In this document: positions 5,557 through 14,691 of the stretch, piece by piece
How positions within the stretch are numbered: the stretch's first letter is position 1
Layout of the letters: each line of letters opens with the position of its first letter
Origin: DATJUF01 sp035502655
GTDB taxonomy: Bacteria; Desulfobacterota; Binatia; Binatales; Binataceae
DNA: 19,790 nt
Assembly (NCBI GenBank): GCA_035502655.1
Contig: DATJUF010000104.1
Coordinates: 1 to 19,790, forward strand
Direction of reading: 5' to 3'
The notes under the pieces: generated by a model
What the model was told of the DNA's origin: nothing
Database searches by the model: none
The model's input: only the letters and a program-made list of their open reading frames with translations
Made by a program: the position numbers and the translations under genes

Positions 5557-8300
5557 TTTCCGACAAGAATCCGGTCGCGCGACTTCGCGATGTTACTCAT
5601 CGTTATGGAAAGAGCAATGCCGTCGAATCTCTCTGTTTGAACATCCCGCAAGCCCGGCTGGTCGGCTTCATAGGTCCCGACGGCGTGGGAAAGTCTACAG
5701 TCCTGGCGCTGATTTCCGGTGTGCGCAAGATCCAAACCGGCGAGGTCGAAGTTTTCGGAAAAGATCTGGCCGATGCACGCGTCCGGGGCGAATTGCGCGC
5801 GCGAATCGCATATATGCCGCAAGGCCTTGGAAAGAATCTCTATTCCACCCTCTCGGTCTATGAAAATATCGATTTCTTCGGGCGATTGTTTGGACAGCCC
5901 TCTAACGAGCGCGCATCGAGGATTGGCGAACTGCTTGCGAGCACCGAACTCACCGAGTTTCGCGACCGTCCCGCCGGCCTGCTTTCGGGCGGAATGAAGC
6001 AAAAGCTCGGACTCTGCTGTTCGTTAATGCACGACCCGGACCTCCTGATCCTAGACGAACCAACGACCGGCGTTGACCCATTGTCCCGCCGGCAGTTTTG
6101 GGATCTGGTCGGCCGAGTACGAAGCCGGCGTCCTGGGATGAGCGTGGTGGTAGCAACCGCATATATGGAAGAGGCGGAGCGGTTCGAATGGCTGGTCGCG
6201 ATGGACGCTGGGAAGTTGGTGGCTACTGGAACTCCGACCGAGTTGCGTTCGCGAGCGAGGGCGGCGACACTCGAGGAAGCGTTCATCGAATTGCTGCCGC
6301 TTGAGCGTCGGGCAGGCCACCAAGCATTGAAAATTCCGCCACGTACACCCGGAAGCGGCGAGGTCGCGATTGAGGCAAAGGGACTCACCCGCCGCTTCAA
6401 CGGTTTCACCGCGGTTGATCATGTCAGCTTCCACATCGAGCGCGGCGAAATCTTCGGCTTCCTAGGTTCGAACGGCTGCGGCAAGAGCACCACTATGAAA
6501 ATGCTCACCGGCCTTTTGCCGATAACGGAAGGAGAAGCGCGCCTGTTTGGCCGCTCGCCGCAAGCTGAGGATCTGCAAACACGCGGTCGAGTAGGCTACA
6601 TGTCGCAGGCCTTCTCACTTTATAGTGAATTGACCGTGCGGCAAAATTTGAAATTACACGCACGTCTGTTTCATTTGCCGCGGGAAAAGATCGACGCACG
6701 CATCGACACACTCGCTGAACAATTTGGATTGTTGCGCTATTTTAACAAGTTGCCCTCGGGCGTGCCGCTGGGGATTCGTCAACGGCTATCGCTGGCCGTG
6801 GCGGTAATCCATGAGCCCGAGCTGCTGATTCTGGACGAACCTACCTCCGGGGTCGACCCAATAGCCCGCGATGAATTCTGGCAGCTCTTGATCGATCTCT
6901 CACGTAAAAAAGGCGTCACCATTTTCCTCTCGACGCATTTCATGAATGAGGCTGAGCGTTGCGATCGCATTTCTTTGATGCATGCGGGCAAGGTCCTCGC
7001 GCAAGGCGTGCCGGAAGAATTAGTAAGATCTCGCCGCGCGGACAATCTAGAGCAAGCTTTTATCTCTTTTCTTGAGGATGCCACAGGAGCCACCGGCTCA
7101 ACGGATGCATTGTTAACAAAGGATACGATTATAGAATATCAACGTTCATCGCACATGCGAGCTGGCAATCGCCGCTTTAGTGCGACTCGGCTCTGGGCCT
7201 ATACGCGGCGTGAGACAACGGAATTGTTGCGCGATCCTGTGCGGCTCATGTTCGCGTTGCTGGCGCCCGCGGTGCTTTTGCTGGTAATCGGCTATGGAAT
7301 CTCGCTGGACGTCGCACACGTCAGCTATGCTGCTCTGGACCAGGATAATTCACCTGAAAGCAGAACCTACCTGGAAAACTTTAGGGGCTCGCGCTATTTC
7401 GACGAACATCCTCCGATTCACGATCAGGGCGAGGAAGAATGGCGTCTGCGCCAAGGCGAGATGAAGGTGGCGATAGAGATACCTCCGAAGTTCGGCCATG
7501 ATATCAAATCAGGCCGCCGTCCCGAAATTGGGATTTGGATTGACGGGTCGATGCCGTTTTATGGGGATACAGCACGTGGTTACGTCGAAGGCGTAAACCA
7601 GCTTTACATTGATGATTTCATTGTTCACGGCCTACGCAAGCAACTGCCAGCAGTTGCGGCTAACGTCGAGACTCGTTTTCGCTATAACCAGGACTTCAAG
7701 AGCGCCTTCGCCATGATCCCAGGGGATATCATGTTGTTTCTTTTCTGGATTCCCGCGATGCTCACCGCGCTTGGCGTTGTTAGAGAAAAGGAACTCGGCT
7801 CAATAACGAACTTCTACGCTACGCCGGCGACCAAGTTGGAATTTCTGTGGGGTAAGCAAGCACCATACGTAGTTCTTGCGCTCATCGAGTTCGTCACTTT
7901 GATCGCTCTTGCGATTTGGCCGTTTGCCGTACCCATAAGAGGCAGCTTTGTCGCACTTCTAGTCGGTGCTGCTCTCTATGTGACCGCCAGCACCAGCTTA
8001 GGGTTGCTGGTATCGGTTTTTGTTCAGACACAGATTGCCGCAATTTTTGCTGCCGCAATCGTCACTAATCTTCCTGCCGCTCAGTACTCGGGATGGCTTA
8101 CTCCAGTTTCTTCGCTAGGCAAATCAGCTCGCATCTTCGGAATGGCCTTTCCAGCAGCCTATTTTCAGCGAATCAGCATCGGAGCTTTTACCAAGGGATC
8201 AGATTTGAACAGCCTGATCCTCAGTTTCATAGCACTCATCGGTTTTATTGCCATTTATCTTATCGCGAGCCTCATGCTGTTGAACAAGCAGGAGGCCTGA
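5553..8300 (+). CDS. rbbA: RbbA-type ABC exporter: two ATPase domains fused to an ABC-2 permease
   Basis: A 915-residue fusion close in length to E. coli RbbA (about 911). ATPase domain 1 has Walker A GPDGVGKST (41-49), Q90, signature LSGGMKQ (144-150) and Walker B LLILDEP (164-170). ATPase domain 2 has Walker A GSNGCGKST (305-313), a non-standard signature region PSGVPLGIRQ (401-410), Walker B LLILDEP (424-430) and switch histidine H462. Domain 1 has ATAYMEEAE where a histidine would be expected. From about residue 545 an ABC-2 permease follows: one membrane segment (565-585), a large periplasmic loop, and about five C-terminal segments. The start ATG at 5553 overlaps the adaptor stop; an earlier in-frame start at 5493 lies inside the adaptor gene. 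It should energise export with YhiI and YhhJ. RbbA is also reported to bind ribosomes in E. coli; nothing here tests that. Confidence 0.92.
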   Translation: MISDKNPVARLRDVTHRYGKSNAVESLCLNIPQARLVGFIGPDGVGKSTVLALISGVRKIQTGEVEVFGKDLADARVRGELRARIAYMPQGLGKNLYSTLSVYENIDFFGRLFGQPSNERASRIGELLASTELTEFRDRPAGLLSGGMKQKLGLCCSLMHDPDLLILDEPTTGVDPLSRRQFWDLVGRVRSRRPGMSVVVATAYMEEAERFEWLVAMDAGKLVATGTPTELRSRARAATLEEAFIELLPLERRAGHQALKIPPRTPGSGEVAIEAKGLTRRFNGFTAVDHVSFHIERGEIFGFLGSNGCGKSTTMKMLTGLLPITEGEARLFGRSPQAEDLQTRGRVGYMSQAFSLYSELTVRQNLKLHARLFHLPREKIDARIDTLAEQFGLLRYFNKLPSGVPLGIRQRLSLAVAVIHEPELLILDEPTSGVDPIARDEFWQLLIDLSRKKGVTIFLSTHFMNEAERCDRISLMHAGKVLAQGVPEELVRSRRADNLEQAFISFLEDATGATGSTDALLTKDTIIEYQRSSHMRAGNRRFSATRLWAYTRRETTELLRDPVRLMFALLAPAVLLLVIGYGISLDVAHVSYAALDQDNSPESRTYLENFRGSRYFDEHPPIHDQGEEEWRLRQGEMKVAIEIPPKFGHDIKSGRRPEIGIWIDGSMPFYGDTARGYVEGVNQLYIDDFIVHGLRKQLPAVAANVETRFRYNQDFKSAFAMIPGDIMLFLFWIPAMLTALGVVREKELGSITNFYATPATKLEFLWGKQAPYVVLALIEFVTLIALAIWPFAVPIRGSFVALLVGAALYVTASTSLGLLVSVFVQTQIAAIFAAAIVTNLPAAQYSGWLTPVSSLGKSARIFGMAFPAAYFQRISIGAFTKGSDLNSLILSFIALIGFIAIYLIASLMLLNKQEA

Positions 8301-8301
8301 C

Positions 8302-9432
8302 GTGCTCTCCGTGCTCGCAAATATCTTTTGGCTTGGCATTAAAGAGCTTTTCAGCCTCTGGCGGGACGCTGTCCTGGTCTTTCTTATAATTTTTGCCTTG
8401 ACATATGTTGTCTACGGTCCCGCCAAGAGCGTCTCGATGGACGTGGATCAAGCGTCCATCGCCGTAGTCGATGAGGATCATTCGCTGGTTTCCGAGCGAA
8501 TACGCGAAGCGTTTCTGGCACCCTATTTCGTCAGAGCGGCCGAAATACCGTTCGAAGCCATCGACAACGCTATGGATAGCGGCCGATACACCTTTGTGAT
8601 TGATATTCCACCGAACTTCGAGCGCGACATTAAACATAAACGCCGGCCGACCATTCAGGTGAATATCGATGCAACTGCTATGGCGCAGGCTGGTCGCGGA
8701 GCCACGTACATACAGGAGATTCTGTCCCAGGAAATTACAGATGCCATTTACCACGGGCAAAAACAGCCAGCGCCGCCCCTGAATCTGGTGGTTAGGGCAA
8801 AATTCAATCCGAATCTAACCTTCTCCTGGTTTATCGGGGTCATGCAAATCGTCAATAGCATTACCTTACTTGCCATGTTCCTGAGTGGTGCGGCGGTTAT
8901 CCGCGAACGCGAGCATGGGACGCTCGAACATCTCTTGGCAATGCCCCTGCGGCCTTCGGAGATAATCCTGGCCAAGGCTTGGGCGAACGGACTTGTCATC
9001 GTGGTTGCCACCATCCTTTCGCTGTTATTTATTGTGAAGGGGCTGCTCGGCGTGCCGATTGCCGGTTCGTTGACGCTGTTTGCATGTGGGTTGACGATAT
9101 ATCTGTTTTCGGTAAGTTCACTGAGCATTCTGCTCGCCACGCTGGTTAATTCCATGCCACAGTTCGGACTTCTGGCACTCCCGATCTTCATCATCATGGA
9201 TCTCCTATCCGGTGGAACGACGCCGATGGAAAGTATGCCCGAGAGATTACAGCAAGCAATGCAACTCTCTCCTGCCACTCACTTCGTCAGCTTCGCCCAA
9301 GCCGTTCTTTATCGTGGCGCGGGCCTAGCTGTAGTCTGGCGCGACTGCTTTGTGATTATTGTTCTCGGAAGCGCTTTTTTTGGCATGGCGCTGACGCGTT
9401 TCCGGAGAATGGTGACCACCATGCAAGCGTGA
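8302..9432 (+). CDS. yhhJ: ABC-2 type permease of the RbbA exporter
   Basis: A 376-residue ABC-2 permease, almost the length of E. coli YhhJ (about 375). One N-terminal membrane segment (about 22-38) is followed by a ~150-residue periplasmic domain. Then come about five membrane segments containing the family motif IREREHGTLEHLLAMPLRPSE (written here only as a landmark near residues 200-220, beginning IREREHGT). The start is GTG at 8302, one base after the rbbA stop, preceded by GGAGG at 8291-8295, six bases upstream. Together with the RbbA permease half it should form a heterodimeric membrane channel. It is the last gene of the operon and converges on the outer-membrane factor gene at 9850. 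Confidence 0.9.
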   Translation: MLSVLANIFWLGIKELFSLWRDAVLVFLIIFALTYVVYGPAKSVSMDVDQASIAVVDEDHSLVSERIREAFLAPYFVRAAEIPFEAIDNAMDSGRYTFVIDIPPNFERDIKHKRRPTIQVNIDATAMAQAGRGATYIQEILSQEITDAIYHGQKQPAPPLNLVVRAKFNPNLTFSWFIGVMQIVNSITLLAMFLSGAAVIREREHGTLEHLLAMPLRPSEIILAKAWANGLVIVVATILSLLFIVKGLLGVPIAGSLTLFACGLTIYLFSVSSLSILLATLVNSMPQFGLLALPIFIIMDLLSGGTTPMESMPERLQQAMQLSPATHFVSFAQAVLYRGAGLAVVWRDCFVIIVLGSAFFGMALTRFRRMVTTMQA

Positions 9433-9849
9433 TTGTTGTTTCCTTACTGACGTGACTTTCCTGGAATCGGGTTGATTAATTAGCCGAAGGGTTCAGATGG
9501 CAGCAAGACGACGCTCACCCTTCCTGGCTTCGCAGTCTCCCTATGCTTCGTACAAGAGATCGTGAGAGTGCGTAGAAGGCTTGATGTAGTAGAAGCAGAG
9601 GAAGCGATCTTTTGCGTACCAGACTGGGTCTGCGTTTTGGCCGCTTCAGTCAGTGTTCCGCTAATGCATCGATGACTCTGCGCTCCCCTGTTGATACGAC
9701 GGCAGAAAGGGACCATCACGCACAGATTAGTCAGACCCACGATTTGCTCACGCGGCGCAACACAGCTTTGGATAGAAAGCAGTGGCGATCGTCCCGATTC
9801 AATTGGATCAGTCTTTTTCACAGTCGCATTGTGTTCTTGGCTCGCAGCC
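9433..9849. other. Intergenic region between convergent exporter operons
   Basis: A 417-base gap between the ends of the two exporter operons. Both strands contain open frames (for example 9480-9959 minus and 9612-9899 plus), but their products are arginine-, serine- and threonine-rich with no domain pattern, and one runs into the outer-membrane factor gene. A bidirectional terminator is expected here, but I could not find a clear GC hairpin with a T-run on either strand. Confidence 0.45.
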
Positions 9850-11418
9850 TTACTGAACCTGTTGTAGCATTCTGTCGAGCGGCAACGCCTTGGTACTAGC
9901 CTGCAACTTCGAAAGTAAACCAAGATTCTGTTCTTGACCGTTCCACCAGCCTCCTCCAAGAGCCAGGAAAAGCGCAGCGGTATCCTGAAGGCGCTGTCCT
10001 AGCGCTTGAATATAACCAAGGCTCGCCTGCTGGTACTGATAGTCAGCGATTAAAACTTGAAGGTAATTGACAGTGCCGGCCCGATAGTTTGCCTGTATCA
10101 GACGAAGTGTTTCACTTGCCGCGCTGAGTGCTTCCGATTCGGCTCTTACGCTCTCGGCGTCATGTTGCAGAGCATCCAACGCGTCGGCGACTTGGGCGAG
10201 GGCCGCTAGAACGGTCTGACGATAGTTCGCCAACGCCTGTTGGTATGCGTCGATAGCAGCCTTTCTCTGATACCAGAGCGTGGGTCCCTGGATCAGAGGA
10301 CTGGCTATCGCCGCCCCCAGAGTCCAGAAAGCAGCAGTGCTTCCAAATAGACTCGAAAGGGAAGTGCTGTTCAAACCATAGTTCGCGTTCAACGTGAAGC
10401 TGGGCAGCATGGCTGCGGTCGCGACGCCGATCTGAGCGCTGGCATAATGAAGTTGTGACTCTGCAGTTAGCACATCGGGACGCTGGCGAACCAAATCCGC
10501 GGGCAAACTGACCGGCAGTTCCTCTGGCAACGTGAGCTCGGCAAAAGTAACCTCGGGCAGTTTTACATCGGCAGGCGCTGCGCCAATCAAGATCGCGAGC
10601 AGATGGCGAGTATGTGCCAGTTGCTGCTGAAGCGGTGGCAACGCGGCCTCAGATGTAGCGAGCTGACTCTGGATGCTGAGCAGATTTGAATAAGGCACCA
10701 TGCCGGCTCTCACTTGTGCGGCGGTTATCTGTGTCTGTTCCGCGAGAAATCCTAAGATCCGTTGCGTGGCTCCGATTTCGGCTGCGTATGCTGCTTCGGC
10801 CACGATGGCATTGACAACATTGCCTGACAGAGTGAGGTACGTACCTTGAGCATTATAGTATTCGACATCCACCTGCGCGCCGAGGCCTTCGATCGTACGC
10901 CGTTCGCCGCCCCACACATCGAGCACGTAGCTGACTGTCGTCGATAGCGTATAAAGATTAAACAGGGACGGTCCAGAACTTTCGCCAAAGCGGGCAGGTG
11001 AAAATTGCTGACGAGTAGGTTCAAAGCTAGCCCCGAGCTGCGGGTAAAAGATCCCGTATCCAGCGCGGAGATTGTCTTCACTTTGCCGCAACGCGGCCTG
11101 CGCAGCCTGCATCGTAGGACTGTTTTCGACAGCTTGCATGACCGCGACATTCAGTTTGGAACAATTAAATAATCGCCACCAATCTGCGGCGATCTTTGCT
11201 TCGAGCTTGAAATGTTGCTCACCATCATCGGCAGTGATTGTGCTCTCTGGTTCTTTCTCATAGGTGTAGCGCTGCGTTGTGGGTTCCTTCGGGCGCATAA
11301 AATTCGGTCCAACCGCACAGCCGTCAAGAGTAAATGAGAGCACAGCGGCGCTGAGCGTGAGCAGTCTGCCAAGGAAGCGCCAGATGCCGGCGGAACTATT
11401 GTTCAGCGACGTAAACAT
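9850..11418 (-). CDS. NodT/OprM-family outer-membrane efflux lipoprotein
   Basis: A 522-residue outer-membrane factor. The N-terminus has a hydrophobic signal and a lipobox-like LDGC with the lipidated cysteine at residue 34, followed by the typical AVGPNF-x-x-P start of NodT/OprM proteins. Two OEP repeats follow, with alanine- and glutamine-rich coiled-coil helices and the characteristic VRQRPDVLTAESQL near residue 310. The aspartate at -2 of the lipobox is less usual than serine or alanine. These proteins trimerise into a channel crossing the outer membrane and periplasm. The ATG at 11418 lies inside the end of the adaptor gene (23-base overlap), so it is translated as the last gene of the DevCAB-like operon. 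It may also serve the convergent YhiI-RbbA-YhhJ exporter, which lacks its own channel. Confidence 0.92.
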   Translation of the reverse strand: MFTSLNNSSAGIWRFLGRLLTLSAAVLSFTLDGCAVGPNFMRPKEPTTQRYTYEKEPESTITADDGEQHFKLEAKIAADWWRLFNCSKLNVAVMQAVENSPTMQAAQAALRQSEDNLRAGYGIFYPQLGASFEPTRQQFSPARFGESSGPSLFNLYTLSTTVSYVLDVWGGERRTIEGLGAQVDVEYYNAQGTYLTLSGNVVNAIVAEAAYAAEIGATQRILGFLAEQTQITAAQVRAGMVPYSNLLSIQSQLATSEAALPPLQQQLAHTRHLLAILIGAAPADVKLPEVTFAELTLPEELPVSLPADLVRQRPDVLTAESQLHYASAQIGVATAAMLPSFTLNANYGLNSTSLSSLFGSTAAFWTLGAAIASPLIQGPTLWYQRKAAIDAYQQALANYRQTVLAALAQVADALDALQHDAESVRAESEALSAASETLRLIQANYRAGTVNYLQVLIADYQYQQASLGYIQALGQRLQDTAALFLALGGGWWNGQEQNLGLLSKLQASTKALPLDRMLQQVQ

Positions 11419-12481
11419 CGACCAACTGACCAGGATAGACTGGTAGATTCTTCGACCGCTTGAAGCGGAATATGACCGGCAGGACCCTTACGTCGACTCT
11501 TTCCAGACGCTCATCTGAGAGCTCGATCTTCGGTGAAACGTAAGGCTGGATTCGGACAAATTGAAGCGGAACACTGATGTTGGTACCCCGAATAGACATC
11601 TCCGCTTCGGTCTGATCACTGGCCTTCAATCGGTGTATAAGTATTTCGTCGATATAACAGCGAACGTTAAGATAATCCTGCGGGGTTCCCATTACGATAA
11701 CTGGATCGAAACCCTGCGTGTAGGTGTCGTAAGTTCCCTGCGCTCCGACGTAGCTGCCAACCGCCGTCTGGATCGCTAGAATCTTTCCGTCGGCCGGCGC
11801 TGTGAGGGTGTACCAGGCCAATAGAGATTTTGCCGCCATATAAGCCTTTTCATCAGCTTCATAAGTTTTTTCCTGGTTACGAATATCATAGATCCAGGCG
11901 CCGGCCTTTGTGAGCTCATACTGCTTTTGCACCACCTTGAGGTTGGCAGCGGCGACTTTCGCAGCGTTGATCGCGTCATCCAGCGTGTATTTGCTTACAG
12001 ATTTTGGATCTAATCGATACGAAGTTTCTTGTTTTGTAAGTTCATCCTGCGCGTTCTTGAGTTGGGCTTGCGCATATACCAGTTGCGCCTTTGAGACGTC
12101 GAAAGTTTCGATTCGCGGTTCAGCCTTTAACTCTTCGAGCATGGCGCGCGCGGCCTCGGCTTGCGAGCCAAGTTGCTCGGCTGTAGCGCGCTGCACCGAA
12201 TCGTCCAAGCGTATCAGTACCGTTCCCTTGCTGACTTGCTGACCTTCGTGAACTTGAATCTCGACGATTGTGCCGGATACATTCGGATAGATGTTGATGT
12301 TTGCACCGTTGCTTTGGCTGCTCTCGATAATACCTTCCGCATAGATACCCCTCGCGAATGGATTTGCGGCTGGATTAAAAGCAGGCGCTTGCGGGGAAGC
12401 ATGAAGCCCATAGACGAAGGCTCCGATAAGCCCGACGATCAGGCCGAGAAACGCGAGCGCGAGTTCTAGCCTAGGCTTCAT
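11396..12481 (-). CDS. HlyD/DevB-family periplasmic adaptor
   Basis: A 361-residue adaptor from the ATG at 12481. A membrane anchor (about 7-25) is followed by lipoyl half-motif IYPNVSGTIVEIQVHEGQ, a long helical hairpin (about 85-215), a second lipoyl half beginning LTAPADGKIL and a C-terminal beta domain. The central helices and the IRGTNISVPLQF region suit DevB-like adaptors that work with DevC/DevA transporters. The frame is also open from a GTG at 12490. I prefer the ATG because AAGGTG lies six bases before it; either start overlaps the ATPase gene end (stop at 12471). Its 3' end overlaps the outer-membrane factor start. It should link the inner-membrane transporter to that channel. Substrate unknown. 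Confidence 0.88.
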   Translation of the reverse strand: MKPRLELALAFLGLIVGLIGAFVYGLHASPQAPAFNPAANPFARGIYAEGIIESSQSNGANINIYPNVSGTIVEIQVHEGQQVSKGTVLIRLDDSVQRATAEQLGSQAEAARAMLEELKAEPRIETFDVSKAQLVYAQAQLKNAQDELTKQETSYRLDPKSVSKYTLDDAINAAKVAAANLKVVQKQYELTKAGAWIYDIRNQEKTYEADEKAYMAAKSLLAWYTLTAPADGKILAIQTAVGSYVGAQGTYDTYTQGFDPVIVMGTPQDYLNVRCYIDEILIHRLKASDQTEAEMSIRGTNISVPLQFVRIQPYVSPKIELSDERLERVDVRVLPVIFRFKRSKNLPVYPGQLVDVYVAEQ

Positions 12482-13175
12482 AGGCGACACCTTGATCGAA
12501 ACCGGTTATCCGTCCGTCTTCCATTCCCATGATTCGGTTACTAAACTCAAAGATCCTGCTGTCATGCGTGACAATTAGTATGCAGCGAGTCGAAGTCAGA
12601 ATGTCGGTTTTTACGAAGGAGACGATTTTGCGCCCGGTCTCTCCGTCCAGCGAGGCGGTTGGCTCATCGAGAACCAGAATTTCGGGTTGATGTACGATCG
12701 CGCGCGCGATCGCGACGCGTTGTTGCTCTCCTCCGCTGAGTTTGTTCGGCGGAAGCTCACCCTTGCCCGCAAGACCCACGACCTCCAGGCATCGAGCCGC
12801 GGCAGCAAGCGCTTCCTTCCAGCTCCGCTTCTGGAGGATCAGAGGGATCGCAACGTTCTCCGCCGTCGTGAGGCGCGGAAATAGATGAAAATCCTGAAAG
12901 ACAAACCCGATTGTGTTCAGCCGGAAATCGGCAATCTCATCGTCCGACAGGCTCCATAGATTGCGACCATCGATCGTGACTGAACCCGAGTTCGGCCGAA
13001 GAATGCCGGACAGCATACTAAGCAGCGTCGTCTTGCCGCTGCCCGAAGGGCCAACAATATAAAGCATTTCGCCCCAATACGCTTCGAAACTTGCTTCTCT
13101 GACCGCATAAGTCCGCGCCACGCCCTCGCCGAACCATTTGCTGAGCTTATTCGCCATAATTGCCGCTGTGGCCAT
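12471..13175 (-). CDS. DevA/LolD-like ABC transporter ATPase
   Basis: A 234-residue ATPase with every motif intact: Walker A GPSGSGKTT (about 41-49), Q-loop FVFQD, signature LSGGEQQRVAIARAI, Walker B ILVLDEP and switch histidine in VTHD. It belongs to the MacB/LolD/DevA group, which pairs with FtsX-type permeases and often powers conformational change rather than direct passage through the membrane. ATG 13175 lies one base after the permease stop; an in-frame ATG seven codons in is a possible alternative. Its 3' end overlaps the adaptor start. In cyanobacteria DevBCA with TolC exports heterocyst glycolipids. Here only the architecture is shared, so that substrate should not be assumed. Confidence 0.93.
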   Translation of the reverse strand: MATAAIMANKLSKWFGEGVARTYAVREASFEAYWGEMLYIVGPSGSGKTTLLSMLSGILRPNSGSVTIDGRNLWSLSDDEIADFRLNTIGFVFQDFHLFPRLTTAENVAIPLILQKRSWKEALAAAARCLEVVGLAGKGELPPNKLSGGEQQRVAIARAIVHQPEILVLDEPTASLDGETGRKIVSFVKTDILTSTRCILIVTHDSRIFEFSNRIMGMEDGRITGFDQGVAYEA

Positions 13176-13176
13176 A

Positions 13177-14316
13177 TCAGCCCCGGAAGATGTCGAACGG
13201 CTCGATTTTCAACACCCGGCGGACACCGGCATATCCCGAGATACTCGCGATAGTCAGTACCAACAGGAATGCGAGACCGAGATTGCTATAAGTCACACGA
13301 GAGGAATACTCTGGCAGTCTCAGCTTGGCGGCCGTTATGACTACCGTCGCCAGGCCAATTCCTAATCCGTAACCGACAAGCGCGGTGAACCCTGCTTGGA
13401 AGATGATCACGTAAACCAGCTCGCGCCCCTTGGCGCCCATCGCTTTAAGCGCACCGAAATGTTCAAGGTTCTCAATGATGAAGGTGTAAAAGGTCTGGCC
13501 GGAGATCGAAAGACCCACGAGGAAGCTTATTACCGTCATCAGTAGCGTGTTCGTGCCGATACCGGTTTGGTATTTGAGATATTGCGAGATGCCGTCCTGG
13601 AATTCTTGATTCGTCAATGCGAGGTAACCAAGTTGTGCTACCTGTTGCTTGATGTATGGGATAGCGGCGTTAGTTTTTGGCTCGACTAAAATATAAGAGA
13701 TAGTAAAGCGCATCGACGGAATGTACTGAATCGCTCGATAGTAAGTGGTATAGAGCGTCGGAGTACCGTAAAGGGCACCGGTCGGAACCTTAGCGATGCC
13801 GACGACGACACCGCGATTGTCGTTGAGTTCGAATTCTGTTCCCAGTTTAGGATTTTCGAGTTTGGGGAACTCCTCATCTTTTACCGCAATGAATCCGTTT
13901 TCGGCGAAGATGTCGTCGATACCTCCCTGCAACAACTCTGGTCTGCCCGCCAAACTGCTGTCATCGAGGCCGATGACCGTGGCCGCCTGATAGGTGCCAT
14001 CGTGTAATTTCAATAGCGCTGAGCCCACGTAGAGAGGAACTGCGTACTTGACTCCGTTGATACTGCGTACTCCATCAAGGACGTAATCGGGCATCGGAAT
14101 GCTGCCAAACACGCTATTCGTGGCGGAGGGATCCATAACCCAGATCTTCGCGCCGATATTAATCACGGTGGCGGAAGCCTTGGTCAGAATGCCGGCGAAA
14201 GACGAAGTCATCTGCACGATCAGGAATACCGAAAAGGTCGTTCCGACGAGGAGAGCTGTGTACTTGCCCTTGTCCTTGACCAGAAGCTTGTAAGCCAGAA
14301 TCAAAATTTGCGTCAC
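13177..14316 (-). CDS. DevC-like FtsX-family ABC transporter permease
   Basis: A 379-residue permease with the MacB/DevC layout. One membrane segment (about 19-40) is followed by a ~210-residue periplasmic domain and three C-terminal membrane segments of an FtsX domain, including the coupling-helix region ENLEHFGALKAMGAKG near residue 285. It is the first gene of the four-gene minus-strand operon permease-ATPase-adaptor-outer-membrane factor. The start is GTG at 14316, supported by GAAGGAG about nine bases upstream; the only nearby upstream ATG closes after three codons. The 719-base gap upstream, with its nested palindromes, is the probable control region. DevC-like assignment rests on length, topology and gene company. 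Confidence 0.9.
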   Translation of the reverse strand: MTQILILAYKLLVKDKGKYTALLVGTTFSVFLIVQMTSSFAGILTKASATVINIGAKIWVMDPSATNSVFGSIPMPDYVLDGVRSINGVKYAVPLYVGSALLKLHDGTYQAATVIGLDDSSLAGRPELLQGGIDDIFAENGFIAVKDEEFPKLENPKLGTEFELNDNRGVVVGIAKVPTGALYGTPTLYTTYYRAIQYIPSMRFTISYILVEPKTNAAIPYIKQQVAQLGYLALTNQEFQDGISQYLKYQTGIGTNTLLMTVISFLVGLSISGQTFYTFIIENLEHFGALKAMGAKGRELVYVIIFQAGFTALVGYGLGIGLATVVITAAKLRLPEYSSRVTYSNLGLAFLLVLTIASISGYAGVRRVLKIEPFDIFRG

Positions 14317-14466
14317 TGATCTTCACTCCTTCATCGCTGCGGTTTCCTTTCCGGCTTGTCCCGGCGAGTCCTCTATTTTTCGCGCACGCATCTGCGATCA
14401 GGCCAACCGCAATCACAACCAAACGAAAGTCGCCATTTTCCATTATCCTCAGGGGCTGGAGCAAAA

Positions 14467-14516
14467 AGTGTGCGAGTCCTGGACTCCGGAGTCCGTAATT
14501 AGCAGCCGCGCACACT
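14467..14516. repeat. Nested palindromes upstream of the DevCAB-like operon
   Basis: Outer arms AGTGTGCG (14467-14474) and CGCACACT (14509-14516) are exact complements. Inside them lies the perfect 14-base palindrome GGACTCCGGAGTCC (14481-14494). A further GAGTCC at 14474-14479 can pair with GGACTC at 14481-14486 as an alternative. The structure lies about 150-200 bases before the permease start and could be an operator or an element end. Confidence 0.5.
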
Positions 14517-14655
14517 CTGGCGCTGCGAAAGGAAGTGACCTCGATCTGGAAGGCGAGACATAATGCTAAACTGAGCTCTGATTCCGCCACGGCGTGGATT
14601 TAACCGGCGCAAAGCTACCGCTCGCCAACCTAGTTTTCGTTCTAAAGAAACCGTA

Positions 14656-14691
14656 GAGAAAACTGTGGGCATTGAGCCGGCCGCTTCGTAT
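14656..14691 (+). repeat. 36-base direct repeat, copy A
   Basis: Begins GAGAAAACTGTGGGCATTGA and matches the segment 14875-14910 at 27 of 36 positions in the same orientation, without gaps, 219 bases apart. Shared core: GAGAAAAYTG, then GGCATWGAGCC. Neither copy is in a credible gene. Confidence 0.5.

Noticed and set aside
9480..9959. 159-codon minus-strand frame at the meeting point of the exporter operons
   Set aside because: It is rich in serine, arginine and threonine, has no domain pattern, and overlaps the real outer-membrane factor gene out of frame.
9850..14316. Heterocyst glycolipid exporter (DevBCA-TolC)
   Set aside because: Only the architecture is shared; no glycolipid synthesis gene or cyanobacterial marker is present, so the substrate cannot be transferred.
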